In this document: piece by piece, positions 23,479-29,735 of the stretch
Numbering within the stretch: position 1 is the stretch's first letter
Layout of the letters: the number at the start of each line of letters is the position of its first letter
Origin: a virus
IMG/VR virus record: IMGVR_UViG_3300036766_001162
Span: 1 to 57,201 of that record
Length of the DNA stretch: 57,201 bases
Reading direction: 5' to 3' (one strand)
The notes under the pieces: generated by a model
Databases searched by the model: none
Seen by the model: the letters and a program-made list of their open reading frames with translations, nothing else
Told to the model about the DNA's origin: nothing
Made by a program: the position numbers and the translations under genes

Positions 23479-24170
23479 GCGTAGCCGCGACGGCGCTGGC
23501 GAGCGCCCAGACGACCGAGTTGGAAACCCGCACCCGCACATGGCCCGAACGGGCGCGCGCCGCGGCAGTCACCGACGCCGACAGCTTCCGCCAGGCTGGC
23601 GAGTTGCTGACCGGCATCAAGGCGCTGCGGAGTGAGATCGCGTCCACATGTGATCCGGTGATCGCGGCGGCGCACAAGGCGCACAAGGCGGCCACCGGCC
23701 AGAAGCAGACGCTCGAGGGGCCCCTCGTCGAGGCGGAGACGATCATCAAGCAGAACATGGCGACCTGGTCGCGCGCCGAGGATCAGCGGCGTCGCGACGA
23801 GGAGGCGCGGCTGACCGCGCTCGCGCGGCAGCAAGAGGAGGAGAGCCGCCTGGCGGAAGCCGTCGGGCTCGAGGCGGCGGGGGAGCCGGAGCTGGCGGCC
23901 GCGGTGCTGGACGCGCCGAGCACCACGGCCGCCGTGACCTTGCCGAAGGCCGCCGCCGACGGCGTGAGCATGCGCCAGCTCTGGCGGGGCGAGTGCCTCG
24001 ACCTCCGGAAGCTCTGCGCCGCGATTGCCGACGGCACCGTGCCGCCGAACGCGGTGGTCGCGGACCAGAAGGTGCTAAACAACATGGCCCGGGCCCTCAA
24101 GGAGAACTTCAACTGGCCCGGGTGCAAGGCGGTGGTCGAGACCTCGGTGGCCGCGCAGGCGCGGTACTAG
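23475..24170 (+). CDS. Coiled-coil protein of the recombination module
   Basis: A 231-residue, strongly helical protein. Its central part (about 85-145) is a charged coiled coil (EDQRRRDEEARLTALARQQE). Before it is ADSFRQAGELLTGIKALRSE, and after it a compact C-terminal domain (LDLRKLCAAIADGTVPPNAV, ALKENFNWPGCKAVVETSVA). Proteins of this shape are common between phage exonuclease and SSB genes; some resemble Gam-like end-binding proteins, but I see no decisive motif. Role unknown beyond its module. Confidence 0.65.
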   Translation: MSVAATALASAQTTELETRTRTWPERARAAAVTDADSFRQAGELLTGIKALRSEIASTCDPVIAAAHKAHKAATGQKQTLEGPLVEAETIIKQNMATWSRAEDQRRRDEEARLTALARQQEEESRLAEAVGLEAAGEPELAAAVLDAPSTTAAVTLPKAAADGVSMRQLWRGECLDLRKLCAAIADGTVPPNAVVADQKVLNNMARALKENFNWPGCKAVVETSVAAQARY

Positions 24171-24173
24171 GCC

Positions 24174-24632
24174 ATGGGCTCGCTGAATCGCGTGCAGCTC
24201 ATTGGGCACCTCGGGAAAGATCCCGAAGTCCGGTTCACGGCCAACGGGGTCGCCGCCTGCCACTTCTCGATCGCGACCACCGAGCAGTGGACCGATGCGC
24301 AGGGCCAGAAGCAGGAGCGCACCGAGTGGCACCGCATCACGGCCTGGGCGAAGCTCGGCGAGGCGTGCGGCAAGTTCCTCGCGAAGGGGCGCCAGGTCTA
24401 CGTCGAGGGGAAGATTCAGACCCGGTCCTACGACAAGGACGGCCAGACGCACTACGCGACGGAGATCATCGCGCACAGCGTCGTGTTCCTCGGCGGCGGG
24501 GCTCGCGCGGGCGATGGGACGCGCCCCGACGGCGCAGCCCCGGCGGCTGCAGCGGAGGACGACATCCCGTTCGCCTGGGCGATCGTGCCCTTCGCCGGGC
24601 TGCTGCTCGGCCTGCATACGTGGGTTGCGTAG
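24174..24632 (+). CDS. ssb: Single-stranded DNA-binding protein with a hydrophobic tail after the acidic tip
   Basis: A 152-residue SSB. The OB fold spans 1 to about 106: [80 protein letters not shown]. The linker leads to EDDIPF (128-133), the tip through which SSBs recruit partners and which is normally the last residues. Here 19 more, mostly hydrophobic residues follow ([19 protein letters not shown]). It would coat single strands for the recombinase and helicase. The tail is noted separately as odd. Confidence 0.93.
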   Translation: MGSLNRVQLIGHLGKDPEVRFTANGVAACHFSIATTEQWTDAQGQKQERTEWHRITAWAKLGEACGKFLAKGRQVYVEGKIQTRSYDKDGQTHYATEIIAHSVVFLGGGARAGDGTRPDGAAPAAAAEDDIPFAWAIVPFAGLLLGLHTWVA

Positions 24633-24904
24633 TAGCATTGGTATCATGGTCGCACGTACGCAGACCCCGATGAGCCCGTTGGAGGCATGATGAAGCCAAG
24701 CGGACTCACATTCGAATAACAAGCACGCCTCCCGTCGCATGCTCATAGTGAGGGGGCACTGCAGGCATGGCGGACGGCGACAGACTTGGGGTTGCAGGAC
24801 TGCGACCGGCTCTTGAGCCGCTGCACCGACCTAGAGGCGCGGGTCAAGGCGCTGGAGCCACGGCCCTAACGGCGACAACGGTATCTTTGCACTGAGGAGG
24901 GGAA
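24633..24904 (+). other. Stretch between ssb and the small-gene cluster, no secure gene
   Basis: 272 bases with only very short frames. One encodes a plausible coiled coil (LQDCDRLLSRCTDLEARVKA then LEPRP) ending near 24867, but it has only a TTG as start. Two ATG-initiated frames of 14 and 10 codons lie near 24646-24720. GAGGAGGGG at the end is the RBS of the next gene. I see no strong promoter. Confidence 0.5.
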
Positions 24905-25006
24905 ATGGGTTCGCCAGTCATAGACAAGGAGCGGCTGCATAACGTGTGCAAGATCGGCCAGGGACCCGAGACATGTCGCTACGTCACGGGGAGCGCGGAA
25001 GGATGA
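24905..25006 (+). CDS. Tiny protein with two Cys
   Basis: A 33-residue protein, MGSPVIDKERLHNVCKIGQG, followed by PETCRYVTGSAEG. A strong GAGGAGGGG precedes the ATG at 24905, and the stop overlaps the next ATG as ATGA. The ETCRYVT phrase recalls small phage proteins with a conserved C-R-Y-hydrophobic motif; function unknown. Confidence 0.6.
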   Translation: MGSPVIDKERLHNVCKIGQGPETCRYVTGSAEG

Positions 25007-25173
25007 CGCTCAAGGAACAGAACCAGAAGCTCCGCAAGGCTCTCACCGAGCTGATCGCGGTGGCGGAGCGGATGGCGACCGACAAGCCGCGCGGGCAGCG
25101 GCACGATCCCGACTGCCCGATGTGCTCGGCGGTAGCGCGGGCGGGGGCGGTGCTCGGTGACAACCAGGGCTAG
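25003..25173 (+). CDS. Small helical protein with Cys pair
   Basis: A 56-residue protein: MTLKEQNQKLRKALTELIAV, a coiled-coil-like helix, then HDPDCPMCSAVARAGAVLG with a CPMC metal-site half. Start fixed by ATGA overlap. It overlaps the following GTG start by 17 bases. No family recognised. Confidence 0.6.
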   Translation: MTLKEQNQKLRKALTELIAVAERMATDKPRGQRHDPDCPMCSAVARAGAVLGDNQG

Positions 25174-25402
25174 GCAGGTGCGCGGCGCACTCGCAGGGAT
25201 CGGATGGATACTCGGATTGGCGATGAACCGTGTCTCGGACCCGCAGGCGAGCTGGGCCGCGGCAGTGGTGTTCGCCTATAGCGCACTCTTCATGCTCGGG
25301 GCGCTGTACCTCACCATGGTCCTGGCCCTCGAAGCCGTGTTCGAGGATCGCGACCAGGCGAAGGCCGAGGCCGCCAACAAAGAGACGGGAGCGGGGAAGT
25401 GA
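25157..25402 (+). CDS. Small two-segment membrane protein
   Basis: An 81-residue protein from a GTG at 25157. Two likely membrane segments (GALAGIGWILGLAMNRV, and VVFAYSALFMLGALYLTMVL) are followed by an acidic helix. The C-terminus ANKETGAGK is one of a set of similar tails on early genes here whose DNA contains the RBS of the following gene. Confidence 0.6.
   Translation: MTTRARQVRGALAGIGWILGLAMNRVSDPQASWAAAVVFAYSALFMLGALYLTMVLALEAVFEDRDQAKAEAANKETGAGK
25373..25402 (+). repeat. Junction cassette copy 1
   Basis: The DNA encodes Ala-Asn-Lys-Glu-Thr-Gly-Ala-Gly-Lys and a stop, contains GACGGGAGCGGGG as RBS, and ends in the overlapping GTGA start of the next gene. It is nearly identical to 26948-26977. 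Confidence 0.8.
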
Positions 25403-25623
25403 CGAAGCTCGGGGACACGGCCGTGGTGTTGTGGCTGTTAGTCCCGGCGTTCTGCATGTTCGGGATGATGTCCACGATGGCGGGGGTGGTTCCGCGCACG
25501 ATCGGGGATCGCTGCGTCCTCGGATTGATCCTCTGGTTCGCTACCAGCGCGGTCGGCGCCGCAGCAGTGGCGTTGCACTGTATCTGGTTCGGCGACAAGG
25601 CGAACACGGGAGAACGCGAATGA
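25399..25623 (+). CDS. Small two-segment membrane protein
   Basis: A 74-residue protein beginning with GTG inside the cassette: TKLGDTAVVLWLLVPAFCMF, a second hydrophobic span CVLGLILWFATSAVGAAAVA and tail KANTGERE. Its first five residues are the same as those of the next gene (TKLG after the initiator), suggesting that junction sequences have been copied. Function unknown. Confidence 0.6.
   Translation: MTKLGDTAVVLWLLVPAFCMFGMMSTMAGVVPRTIGDRCVLGLILWFATSAVGAAAVALHCIWFGDKANTGERE
25600..25623 (+). repeat. Junction cassette copy 2
   Basis: Begins GCGAACACGGGAGAACGC, identical over those 18 bases to 27202-27219, and ends in an ATGA overlap. It gives the upstream protein the tail Ala-Asn-Thr-Gly-Glu-Arg-Glu and provides GGGAGAA as RBS. 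Confidence 0.85.
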
Positions 25624-25880
25624 CAAAGCTCGGACAGATGCTGACCACGGGGAGCCCGAGCTTCGCGACGCCCGCCGATCTCCTCCATGTCATCGGCCCT
25701 CTGCTCGCTGTGCTGGAGGCAGCGCGGAGAGAGTACGAGGCGCACGCTGCCCACGGTCGCCGGCATTTCGGAGGACGGGCGTGCGAGTGCCTCTACTGCG
25801 AGGCGTTCCAGGTACTGCTCCCGCCCTGTGACGCCGACCCGCTGCTCGCTCCCGTCGCGCCCACGGGGGAGGGGAAGTAG
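25620..25880 (+). CDS. Small soluble protein, paralogue of the gene at 26974
   Basis: An 86-residue protein with VIGPLLAVLEAARREYEAHA, ACECLYCEAFQ and CDADPLLAPVAPTGEGK. The gene at 26974 shares LLAVLEAA, a C-x-C pair and ADPLLAP followed by the same type of tail, so the two are likely duplicates. The Cys pairs could bind zinc. Function unknown. Confidence 0.62.
   Translation: MTKLGQMLTTGSPSFATPADLLHVIGPLLAVLEAARREYEAHAAHGRRHFGGRACECLYCEAFQVLLPPCDADPLLAPVAPTGEGK
25857..25880 (+). repeat. Junction cassette copy 3
   Basis: A variant reading GCGCCCACGGGGGAGGGG before a TAG stop; the next ATG follows one base later. It provides a strong GGGGGAGGGG RBS and the tail Ala-Pro-Thr-Gly-Glu-Gly-Lys. 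Confidence 0.75.
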
Positions 25881-25881
25881 G

Positions 25882-26250
25882 ATGTCGTATCCGGGCCCCT
25901 GGGTCGTGAAGCACCGCATCTCCGAACTCCGAGGGGACGCCGATCCGTGGGAGCGTCCCGACGAACACTGGGAGGTCATCGACACGGATGGGCGCCTGCT
26001 GGTCTACGTCAGTGATCCCGACCTGGCCGAGCTGCTGCGGGCGGCGCCCGAGGTACTGGAGGAGCGGGAGCGGCTGCGGGCGCTCGTCGCGCAGCAGGAG
26101 GCATCGCTGGTGATCCTGCGCCACGCGGCGTCGCCTGTGAGTGACGACCCGAACGACGTGGACCCGGTGCTTCCGTGCGGCTGCCCCATGACGGCCACGG
26201 GTGGGCATCGCCCCTCGTGCTGGCTATTCGGCGCGCAGGAGGGGCCGTGA
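25882..26250 (+). CDS. Small acidic coiled-coil protein with C-terminal Cys motif
   Basis: A 122-residue protein. The first half (PWVVKHRISELRGDADPWER ... WEVIDTDGRLLVYVSDPDLA) looks like a small beta-sandwich. A helical stretch follows (LRAAPEVLEERERLRALVAQ) and then VLPCGCPMTATGGHRPSCWL, a probable metal site. The longer frame from 25687 is not needed: cassette copy 3 supplies an RBS for the ATG at 25882. No family recognised. Confidence 0.65.
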   Translation: MSYPGPWVVKHRISELRGDADPWERPDEHWEVIDTDGRLLVYVSDPDLAELLRAAPEVLEERERLRALVAQQEASLVILRHAASPVSDDPNDVDPVLPCGCPMTATGGHRPSCWLFGAQEGP

Positions 26251-26441
26251 AGCCCACCGGCGCCGCCCTCGTGGACCTGCGCAATCTCGTCGTCGAGGAG
26301 CACGAGACGAGCCACGGCCTCGACGTGGACCGGCGCTCCGATCGGCTCTCGACGTGCCACAAGGCCATCTGCCGGTGGGCAGCGCGCGAGCTGGGGGACC
26401 AGGAGTTCCCACCGCTGCCGATGCAGGGGGACCCAGCGTGA
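26247..26441 (+). CDS. Small protein, function unknown
   Basis: A 64-residue protein from a GTG at 26247 overlapping the upstream stop (GTGA) and preceded by GGAGGGG. It reads VDLRNLVVEEHETSHGLDVD and KAICRWAARELGDQEFPPLP. Mixed alpha/beta, no membrane segment, no recognised family. Confidence 0.55.
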   Translation: MKPTGAALVDLRNLVVEEHETSHGLDVDRRSDRLSTCHKAICRWAARELGDQEFPPLPMQGDPA

Positions 26442-26551
26442 TGGACACGGGCTACACGCACGCCGAACTCCGCGCGATCTTCAACGAGTACGAGCGGCGG
26501 ATTGCGAAGCTCGAGGAGCGGGTGGATGTAAGGACTGGACGGGAGTCATGA
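26441..26551 (+). CDS. Tiny coiled-coil protein
   Basis: A 36-residue protein, MDTGYTHAELRAIFNEYERR then IAKLEERVDVRTGRES, probably a short helix. TGATG overlap with the gene before and ATGA with the gene after. Function unknown. Confidence 0.5.
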   Translation: MDTGYTHAELRAIFNEYERRIAKLEERVDVRTGRES

Positions 26552-26745
26552 CGACCTCACGACGGCAACGCCTGCTTCTCGCAGCCGAGACGGGTCGGTT
26601 ACGCGACGCGCTGGAACACAATCGGATCGACTCAGACGTCGCGGACCTCGTGGTGGACATCTGTATGCGGTACGCCGAGCCGCGCCGAGGGCCGCGCCGC
26701 ACGGTGCCAGCGTTACCGTTCAGTCTCGTCACGAAGGGATGCTAG
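26548..26745 (+). CDS. Small basic protein
   Basis: A 65-residue protein, MTTSRRQRLLLAAETGRLRD followed by ALEHNRIDSDVADLVVDICM and a basic tail. ATG fixed by ATGA overlap. Mostly helical, possibly nucleic-acid binding; no family recognised. Confidence 0.55.
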   Translation: MTTSRRQRLLLAAETGRLRDALEHNRIDSDVADLVVDICMRYAEPRRGPRRTVPALPFSLVTKGC

Positions 26746-26758
26746 AGGCAGTAGGACG

Positions 26759-26977
26759 ATGGCCTTCAAGAACGACGCCGCCAGCTACCGCGTCCAACTC
26801 ACCGATCGCGAGGGCACGATCCGCCAGCTGGTGGAGCTGGCCACGCGGATCATGGGGGGCGAGCCGGCGACGTTCGCCCTCAAGTTCCTCGGTCTCAAGG
26901 GGTCGTTTGTCCACCCGGCATGTCTACGGAAGGCACGTAGTGCCAAGGCGAACAAAGAGACGGGAGCGGGGACGTGA
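26759..26977 (+). CDS. Small helical protein ending in a cassette tail
   Basis: A 72-residue protein, MAFKNDAASYRVQLTDREGT, IRQLVELATRIMGGEPATFA and a basic end with tail AKANKETGAGT. Its last 30 bases are the fourth junction cassette. No family recognised. Confidence 0.58.
   Translation: MAFKNDAASYRVQLTDREGTIRQLVELATRIMGGEPATFALKFLGLKGSFVHPACLRKARSAKANKETGAGT
26948..26977 (+). repeat. Junction cassette copy 4
   Basis: Nearly identical to copy 1 (25373-25402): GCGAACAAAGAGACGGGAGC, then GGGGAC and the overlapping GTGA start of the next gene. Confidence 0.85.
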
Positions 26978-27222
26978 CGACACGTTTTGAGCAGAACCTC
27001 GACGTGGGATTTCCGGCGGTCGAATGGCGGATGGCTGAACAGTCGATCCGTCGGCTCCTGGCAGTGCTGGAGGCGGCGCTGCTGGTGCGTCACAATATGG
27101 AGCACGGGTCGCCCTGTCTGCAGTTGGTATGCACTTGTGGCGCAGTGGAGTTCTGGCAAGCCTGCGACGCGGCAATAGCCGATCCACTCCTCGCTCCACA
27201 GGCGAACACGGGAGAACGCTGA
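26974..27222 (+). CDS. Small soluble protein, paralogue of the gene at 25620
   Basis: An 82-residue protein starting at GTG 26974. RRLLAVLEAALLVRHNMEHG, LQLVCTCGAVEFWQACDAAI and ADPLLAPQANTGER align with the 25620 product around LLAVLEAA, the C-x-C pair and ADPLLAP. Probably a duplicated accessory gene. Function unknown. Confidence 0.62.
   Translation: MTTRFEQNLDVGFPAVEWRMAEQSIRRLLAVLEAALLVRHNMEHGSPCLQLVCTCGAVEFWQACDAAIADPLLAPQANTGER
27202..27222 (+). repeat. Junction cassette copy 5
   Basis: Starts with the same 18 bases as copy 2 (GCGAACACGGGAGAACGC) and ends TGATG into the next gene. Confidence 0.85.
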
Positions 27223-27353
27223 TGTCGACGGCTGACCTGCTGGTGATGTTCGTATCCGTCGCGGTTCTGATGGGAGCAATGTGGCTGTTCGGGTATGCGT
27301 GCGGTAAGGCTCCCGGCGCGCCCAAGGGCAAGGCGAACACAGGAGCCGAGTGA
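27222..27353 (+). CDS. Tiny membrane protein
   Basis: A 43-residue protein with one membrane segment: TADLLVMFVSVAVLMGAMWL, then FGYACGKAPGAPKGKANTGA. Start is ATG 27222 in TGATG. It ends in the sixth cassette. Function unknown. Confidence 0.58.
   Translation: MSTADLLVMFVSVAVLMGAMWLFGYACGKAPGAPKGKANTGAE
27333..27353 (+). repeat. Junction cassette copy 6
   Basis: Reads GCGAACACAGGAGCCGAG and a TGA overlapping the next ATG. GGAG is the RBS. A clear variant of copies 2 and 5. Confidence 0.78.
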
Positions 27354-27595
27354 TGGATGGATTCGCAACACTTCCTGACTTCACGCATTGGCCGATCCCC
27401 AGCCTGGCACTGAACGATCTAGAGGACGCGCTGCGCCATGGGCAACCTACCCTGAGTCAGCGGCTCCAAGCGGCGGCGATCATCGGGGCATATCGGCAAC
27501 TCGTGAATGTATCAGGAGATCGTCGGGCTGATCTGGTGCGGTGGATTCGCGCGGCCCAGGCGCGCGCCTACGCGCCCACGGGAGAATCGAAGTGA
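27353..27595 (+). CDS. Small soluble protein ending in a cassette tail
   Basis: An 80-residue protein, MDGFATLPDFTHWPIPSLAL, NDLEDALRHGQPTLSQRLQA and VRWIRAAQARAYAPTGESK. Start is ATG 27353 (TGATG); a GTG one codon upstream is possible. Helical; no recognised family. Confidence 0.58.
   Translation: MDGFATLPDFTHWPIPSLALNDLEDALRHGQPTLSQRLQAAAIIGAYRQLVNVSGDRRADLVRWIRAAQARAYAPTGESK
27572..27595 (+). repeat. Junction cassette copy 7
   Basis: Reads GCGCCCACGGGAGAATCGAA then GTGA, encoding the tail Ala-Pro-Thr-Gly-Glu-Ser-Lys. The next gene starts at the overlapping GTG. Confidence 0.78.
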
Positions 27596-27705
27596 GACCA
27601 TGCCTGTACTGCCCAGACCGCGTGGACAAGCATCCGGCGTTGCCGGGTCGCGTTCTCTGCGCGTGGTGTCTCCTCTGGTGGAACACGCCGCCGCGGGGTT
27701 GGTGA
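27592..27705 (+). CDS. Tiny zinc-ribbon protein
   Basis: A 37-residue protein from GTG 27592 (GTGA overlap): RPCLYCPDRVDKHPALPG, then RVLCAWCLLWWNTPPRGW. Two C-x-x-C pairs 17 residues apart form a compact zinc site. Another frame over the same bases lacks any motif. Function unknown. Confidence 0.6.
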   Translation: MRPCLYCPDRVDKHPALPGRVLCAWCLLWWNTPPRGW

Positions 27706-27735
27706 CAACGGACTGAAGGGAGCGGGGGGATTGGG

Positions 27736-27960
27736 ATGAAGCCACAAGAACGCGAGGTGCTCCGCGCGGCCGTCCTCTGGGCTATCGCCAGAGACCAGCA
27801 GGGCGGGTTGGAGGACGAAATCAACGACGTCCCGAACCACCCTTCCCTGCCCGAACTGCGGAAGCTCGTGCGCACCTATGAGCGCGCGGAGACGCGGCTG
27901 CTGAAGGCAGCGCGGGTGCTGGGCGCGACGTGCGACAGCATGAACGACGTCGGGCGGTAG
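27736..27960 (+). CDS. Small helical protein, function unknown
   Basis: A 74-residue protein, KPQEREVLRAAVLWAIARDQ, PELRKLVRTYERAETRLLKA. Predicted helical throughout. GGGAGCGGGGG lies upstream of ATG 27736. No family recognised. Confidence 0.6.
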   Translation: MKPQEREVLRAAVLWAIARDQQGGLEDEINDVPNHPSLPELRKLVRTYERAETRLLKAARVLGATCDSMNDVGR

Positions 27961-27987
27961 CTCGGCGCATAGGGACTGGTTTCTCGA

Positions 27988-28422
27988 ATGAAGCCTAAGC
28001 CAAAACCCAAGACACCCTGCTTCCTCTGGCCCGGCATGCGCGGGAGCAACGGGTACGGCCTTCAGTGGTCGAACGCTCGGAAGCAGCCGGTTGGCGTCCA
28101 CGTCATCTTCTGGGAGCACTCGCACGGCCCCGTGCCGAAGGGGAAGATGGTGTGCCACCGCTGCGACGTGAAGCACTGCTATCGGCTGAGCCACCTGTTC
28201 CTCGGGACGCACCAGGACAACATGACGGACGGCGTGCTCAAGGGGCGGTTCCGGCGCGGCGAGAACCATTCCGCTGCCAAGCTGAACGACGTCGCGGTCC
28301 GCGTGATCCGGTACTTCCTTGCGCGTGGCATGCCGCAAGGAAGACTCGCGCAGGCGTACAAAGTCCACGTCCGGGTCATTTCGGCAATCAACGTGCGCCA
28401 CACGTGGAAGCACGTGGCCTAG
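27988..28422 (+). CDS. HNH homing endonuclease
   Basis: A 144-residue protein. The N-terminal HNH unit reads TPCFLWPGMRGSNGYGLQ, VGVHVIFWEHSHGPVPKGKM, VCHRCDVKHCYRLSHLFLGT, and is followed by HQDNMTDGVLKGR and GENHSAAKLNDVAVRVIRYF, the DNA-binding region ending RHTWKHVA. It is the single-unit relative of the double-HNH protein at 13178. The Asn usually present before the metal-binding His is Arg-Leu-Ser-His here rather than the NPxH of its relative, which may weaken activity. Confidence 0.85.
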   Translation: MKPKPKPKTPCFLWPGMRGSNGYGLQWSNARKQPVGVHVIFWEHSHGPVPKGKMVCHRCDVKHCYRLSHLFLGTHQDNMTDGVLKGRFRRGENHSAAKLNDVAVRVIRYFLARGMPQGRLAQAYKVHVRVISAINVRHTWKHVA

Positions 28423-28436
28423 CGAACAAGAGGCAG

Positions 28437-28565
28437 ATGCAACCGCCACGAGTGACCGCCCGCGACTGGCAGCGTCTCCGCGCGCTCGCACGAGTTGTGG
28501 AGTCGATCAAGCGACGACACCGGGCGCTCCGGACGCGGCTCGGGCTCAGTAGCAAGTCGAAGTAG
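28437..28565 (+). CDS. Tiny basic protein
   Basis: A 42-residue protein, QPPRVTARDWQRLRALARVV then ESIKRRHRALRTRLGLSSKS. Strongly basic and helical, so nucleic-acid binding is likely. AGAGG lies just before ATG 28437. Function unknown. Confidence 0.5.
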   Translation: MQPPRVTARDWQRLRALARVVESIKRRHRALRTRLGLSSKSK

Positions 28566-28575
28566 GGGGAGGACG

Positions 28576-28758
28576 ATGGGCAGCTTACGAGACGAGTACG
28601 GCGTTACGGTGGTGACGATCTATCGCGTCGAGTGCGTGGCCTGCGGAGCCGCGATCGCAGAGGGCCCCCGCGAGGACGACGCCACATCGCTGGCGATTCG
28701 TCACGCGGGGGAGCACGAGATGCGTGCTACCAAGCGGGACATTGCACCGGGGGGGTGA
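28576..28758 (+). CDS. Small protein with a CxxC motif
   Basis: A 60-residue protein, RDEYGVTVVTIYRVECVACG then AAIAEGPREDDATSLAIRHA. The VECVACG pair and a later His pair (RHAGEH) could bind zinc. GGGGGAGGA precedes ATG 28576. No family recognised. Confidence 0.58.
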   Translation: MGSLRDEYGVTVVTIYRVECVACGAAIAEGPREDDATSLAIRHAGEHEMRATKRDIAPGG

Positions 28759-28759
28759 A

Positions 28760-28915
28760 ATGGAACTGTGCTCGCACCCCAAGGGACACTTCTTCTCGAT
28801 CTGGCGTACGCTGTCGTCCCTCGGCACTCAGCTTCGCCAGCGTCGAGTGTGCCTGTGGTGTCCAGAGCAGCAGCACCGCACCGTGCAGCGCGGAATGGAC
28901 GAGGAATGCGCATGA
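28760..28915 (+). CDS. Small Cys/His-rich protein
   Basis: A 51-residue protein, MELCSHPKGHFFSIWRTLSS then RRVCLWCPEQQHRTVQRGMD. Cys-His and C-x-x-C spacing again suggests a small metal site. It overlaps the next start as ATGA. Function unknown. Confidence 0.55.
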   Translation: MELCSHPKGHFFSIWRTLSSLGTQLRQRRVCLWCPEQQHRTVQRGMDEECA

Positions 28916-29169
28916 AACTGGTCCTGATCGAATGGGTAGACTCGCACGCGGGGCGCGGGTGGCAGGACCTTGACAAGATCGAGGCGGCATCCGAACCACT
29001 CCGGTGTCGCTCGGTAGGCTGGCTCGTATCAGAAGCCGGGAACTGCAAGGTCATTGTGCCGCACCTGGCCGGCGAAAAGAACGGCGGGATCGTCCTACAG
29101 GGTTGCGGCGATCTGACGATCCCGCGTCGAGCCATCACCAAGCTGCGCGTATTGAGGACGGATGGGTGA
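28912..29169 (+). CDS. Conserved phage protein (KLVxIEWVDS type), function unknown
   Basis: An 85-residue protein: KLVLIEWVDSHAGRGWQDLD, CRSVGWLVSEAGNCKVIVPH, GDLTIPRRAITKLRVL. This pattern is familiar from a small family found in many phages, of unknown role. ATG 28912 is preferred to 28906 because GAGG is then seven bases away and it forms an ATGA overlap. Its last 14 bases overlap the tRNA gene. Confidence 0.65.
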   Translation: MKLVLIEWVDSHAGRGWQDLDKIEAASEPLRCRSVGWLVSEAGNCKVIVPHLAGEKNGGIVLQGCGDLTIPRRAITKLRVLRTDG

Positions 29170-29240
29170 GCGGCCGAAACCACCGGGCTTGAACCCCGGC
29201 AGTCCGCAAGGGCTCGTAGGTTCAAATCCTACTCCGTCCG
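29156..29240 (+). tRNA. tRNA-Ser (anticodon UGA)
   Basis: The acceptor stem GGACGGA (29156-29162) pairs with TCCGTCC (29233-29239), discriminator G 29240; CCA is not encoded. The D arm is closed by GGT/ACC. The anticodon stem is CCGGG/CCCGG with loop CTTGAAC, giving anticodon TGA (29190-29192). A long variable arm (AGTCC-GCAA-GGGCT) is typical of class II tRNA-Ser, and the T arm is GTAGG-TTCAAAT-CCTAC. All stems pair. It reads UCA, a codon rare in GC-rich DNA. Its 5' end lies inside the preceding gene's last codons. Confidence 0.93.
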
Positions 29241-29287
29241 CTATCGAGGCCAGGACACTTCGTCGCTGTCTCAAAGAGAGGGCTCTC

Positions 29288-29303
29288 GGGGGTGACGACC
29301 CCC
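29288..29303. terminator. Hairpin between convergent transcription units, possible terminator
   Basis: GGGGG-TGACGA-CCCCC, between the tRNA and the last leftward gene. A second weaker hairpin (GGGGC/GCCCC, about 29316-29336) follows. No long U-run is present, so factor-independent termination is uncertain; position between converging units is the main support. Confidence 0.4.
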
Positions 29304-29357
29304 TCATGGCTGCGGGGCTAGCCTCCTCAGGCCCCAACGACCACTCTGGAGTCCCGG

Positions 29358-29735
29358 CTACTCCTCCAGCCAGCCGCGAAGAGTAGCTCGCAGCACGCCG
29401 GCTCTGAGGCCGACGTCGATCGCTCCATCCACACCCTGGTCGAGCACCCGGTCGATCGCCGCGCGGATCGCCGGGTCCTGCGCACGCTCGGCCAGCGCCG
29501 CGACCGCCACCGCCGCGCGACTCACGCCGGCGAGCCACGTCAGCCCCGTCCGAATCGCCGCCTCGGCCTCCGTCGCCGCCTGGTCGTCGAGCGGGGTGTC
29601 CGTGTGTGACGCGAAGGCGCGAAAGGCGCGAATGGGGTTGCCGCTGGTCGCGAACTCCGCTCGCGCGGCATCGACGCCCGCGTGCCCCTGCTGGACGGCG
29701 TCATACAGGACGCCGGCCGTGCGGAAGAGGCTCAT
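29358..29735 (-). CDS. Last gene of the leftward unit, helical protein of unknown function
   Basis: A 125-residue protein, MSLFRTAGVLYDAVQQGHAG, RAFRAFASHTDTPLDDQAAT, GLTWLAGVSRAAVAVAALAE and an Ala-rich helical end. ATG 29735 overlaps the holin-like stop as ATGA, and this beats a frame open to 29867. Its place after lysis genes does not define a role. Confidence 0.62.
   Translation of the reverse strand: MSLFRTAGVLYDAVQQGHAGVDAARAEFATSGNPIRAFRAFASHTDTPLDDQAATEAEAAIRTGLTWLAGVSRAAVAVAALAERAQDPAIRAAIDRVLDQGVDGAIDVGLRAGVLRATLRGWLEE

Noticed and set aside
27507-27716. Plus-strand ORF starting at or before ATG 27600
   Set aside because: The overlapping frame from GTG 27592 has two C-x-x-C motifs and a GTGA overlap; this one has a featureless sequence.
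29156-29240. tRNA as part of the attachment site
   Set aside because: It is a complete tRNA more than 9 kb from the integrase; attP usually carries only a tRNA fragment near int. No duplicate of its 3' end was seen beside int.
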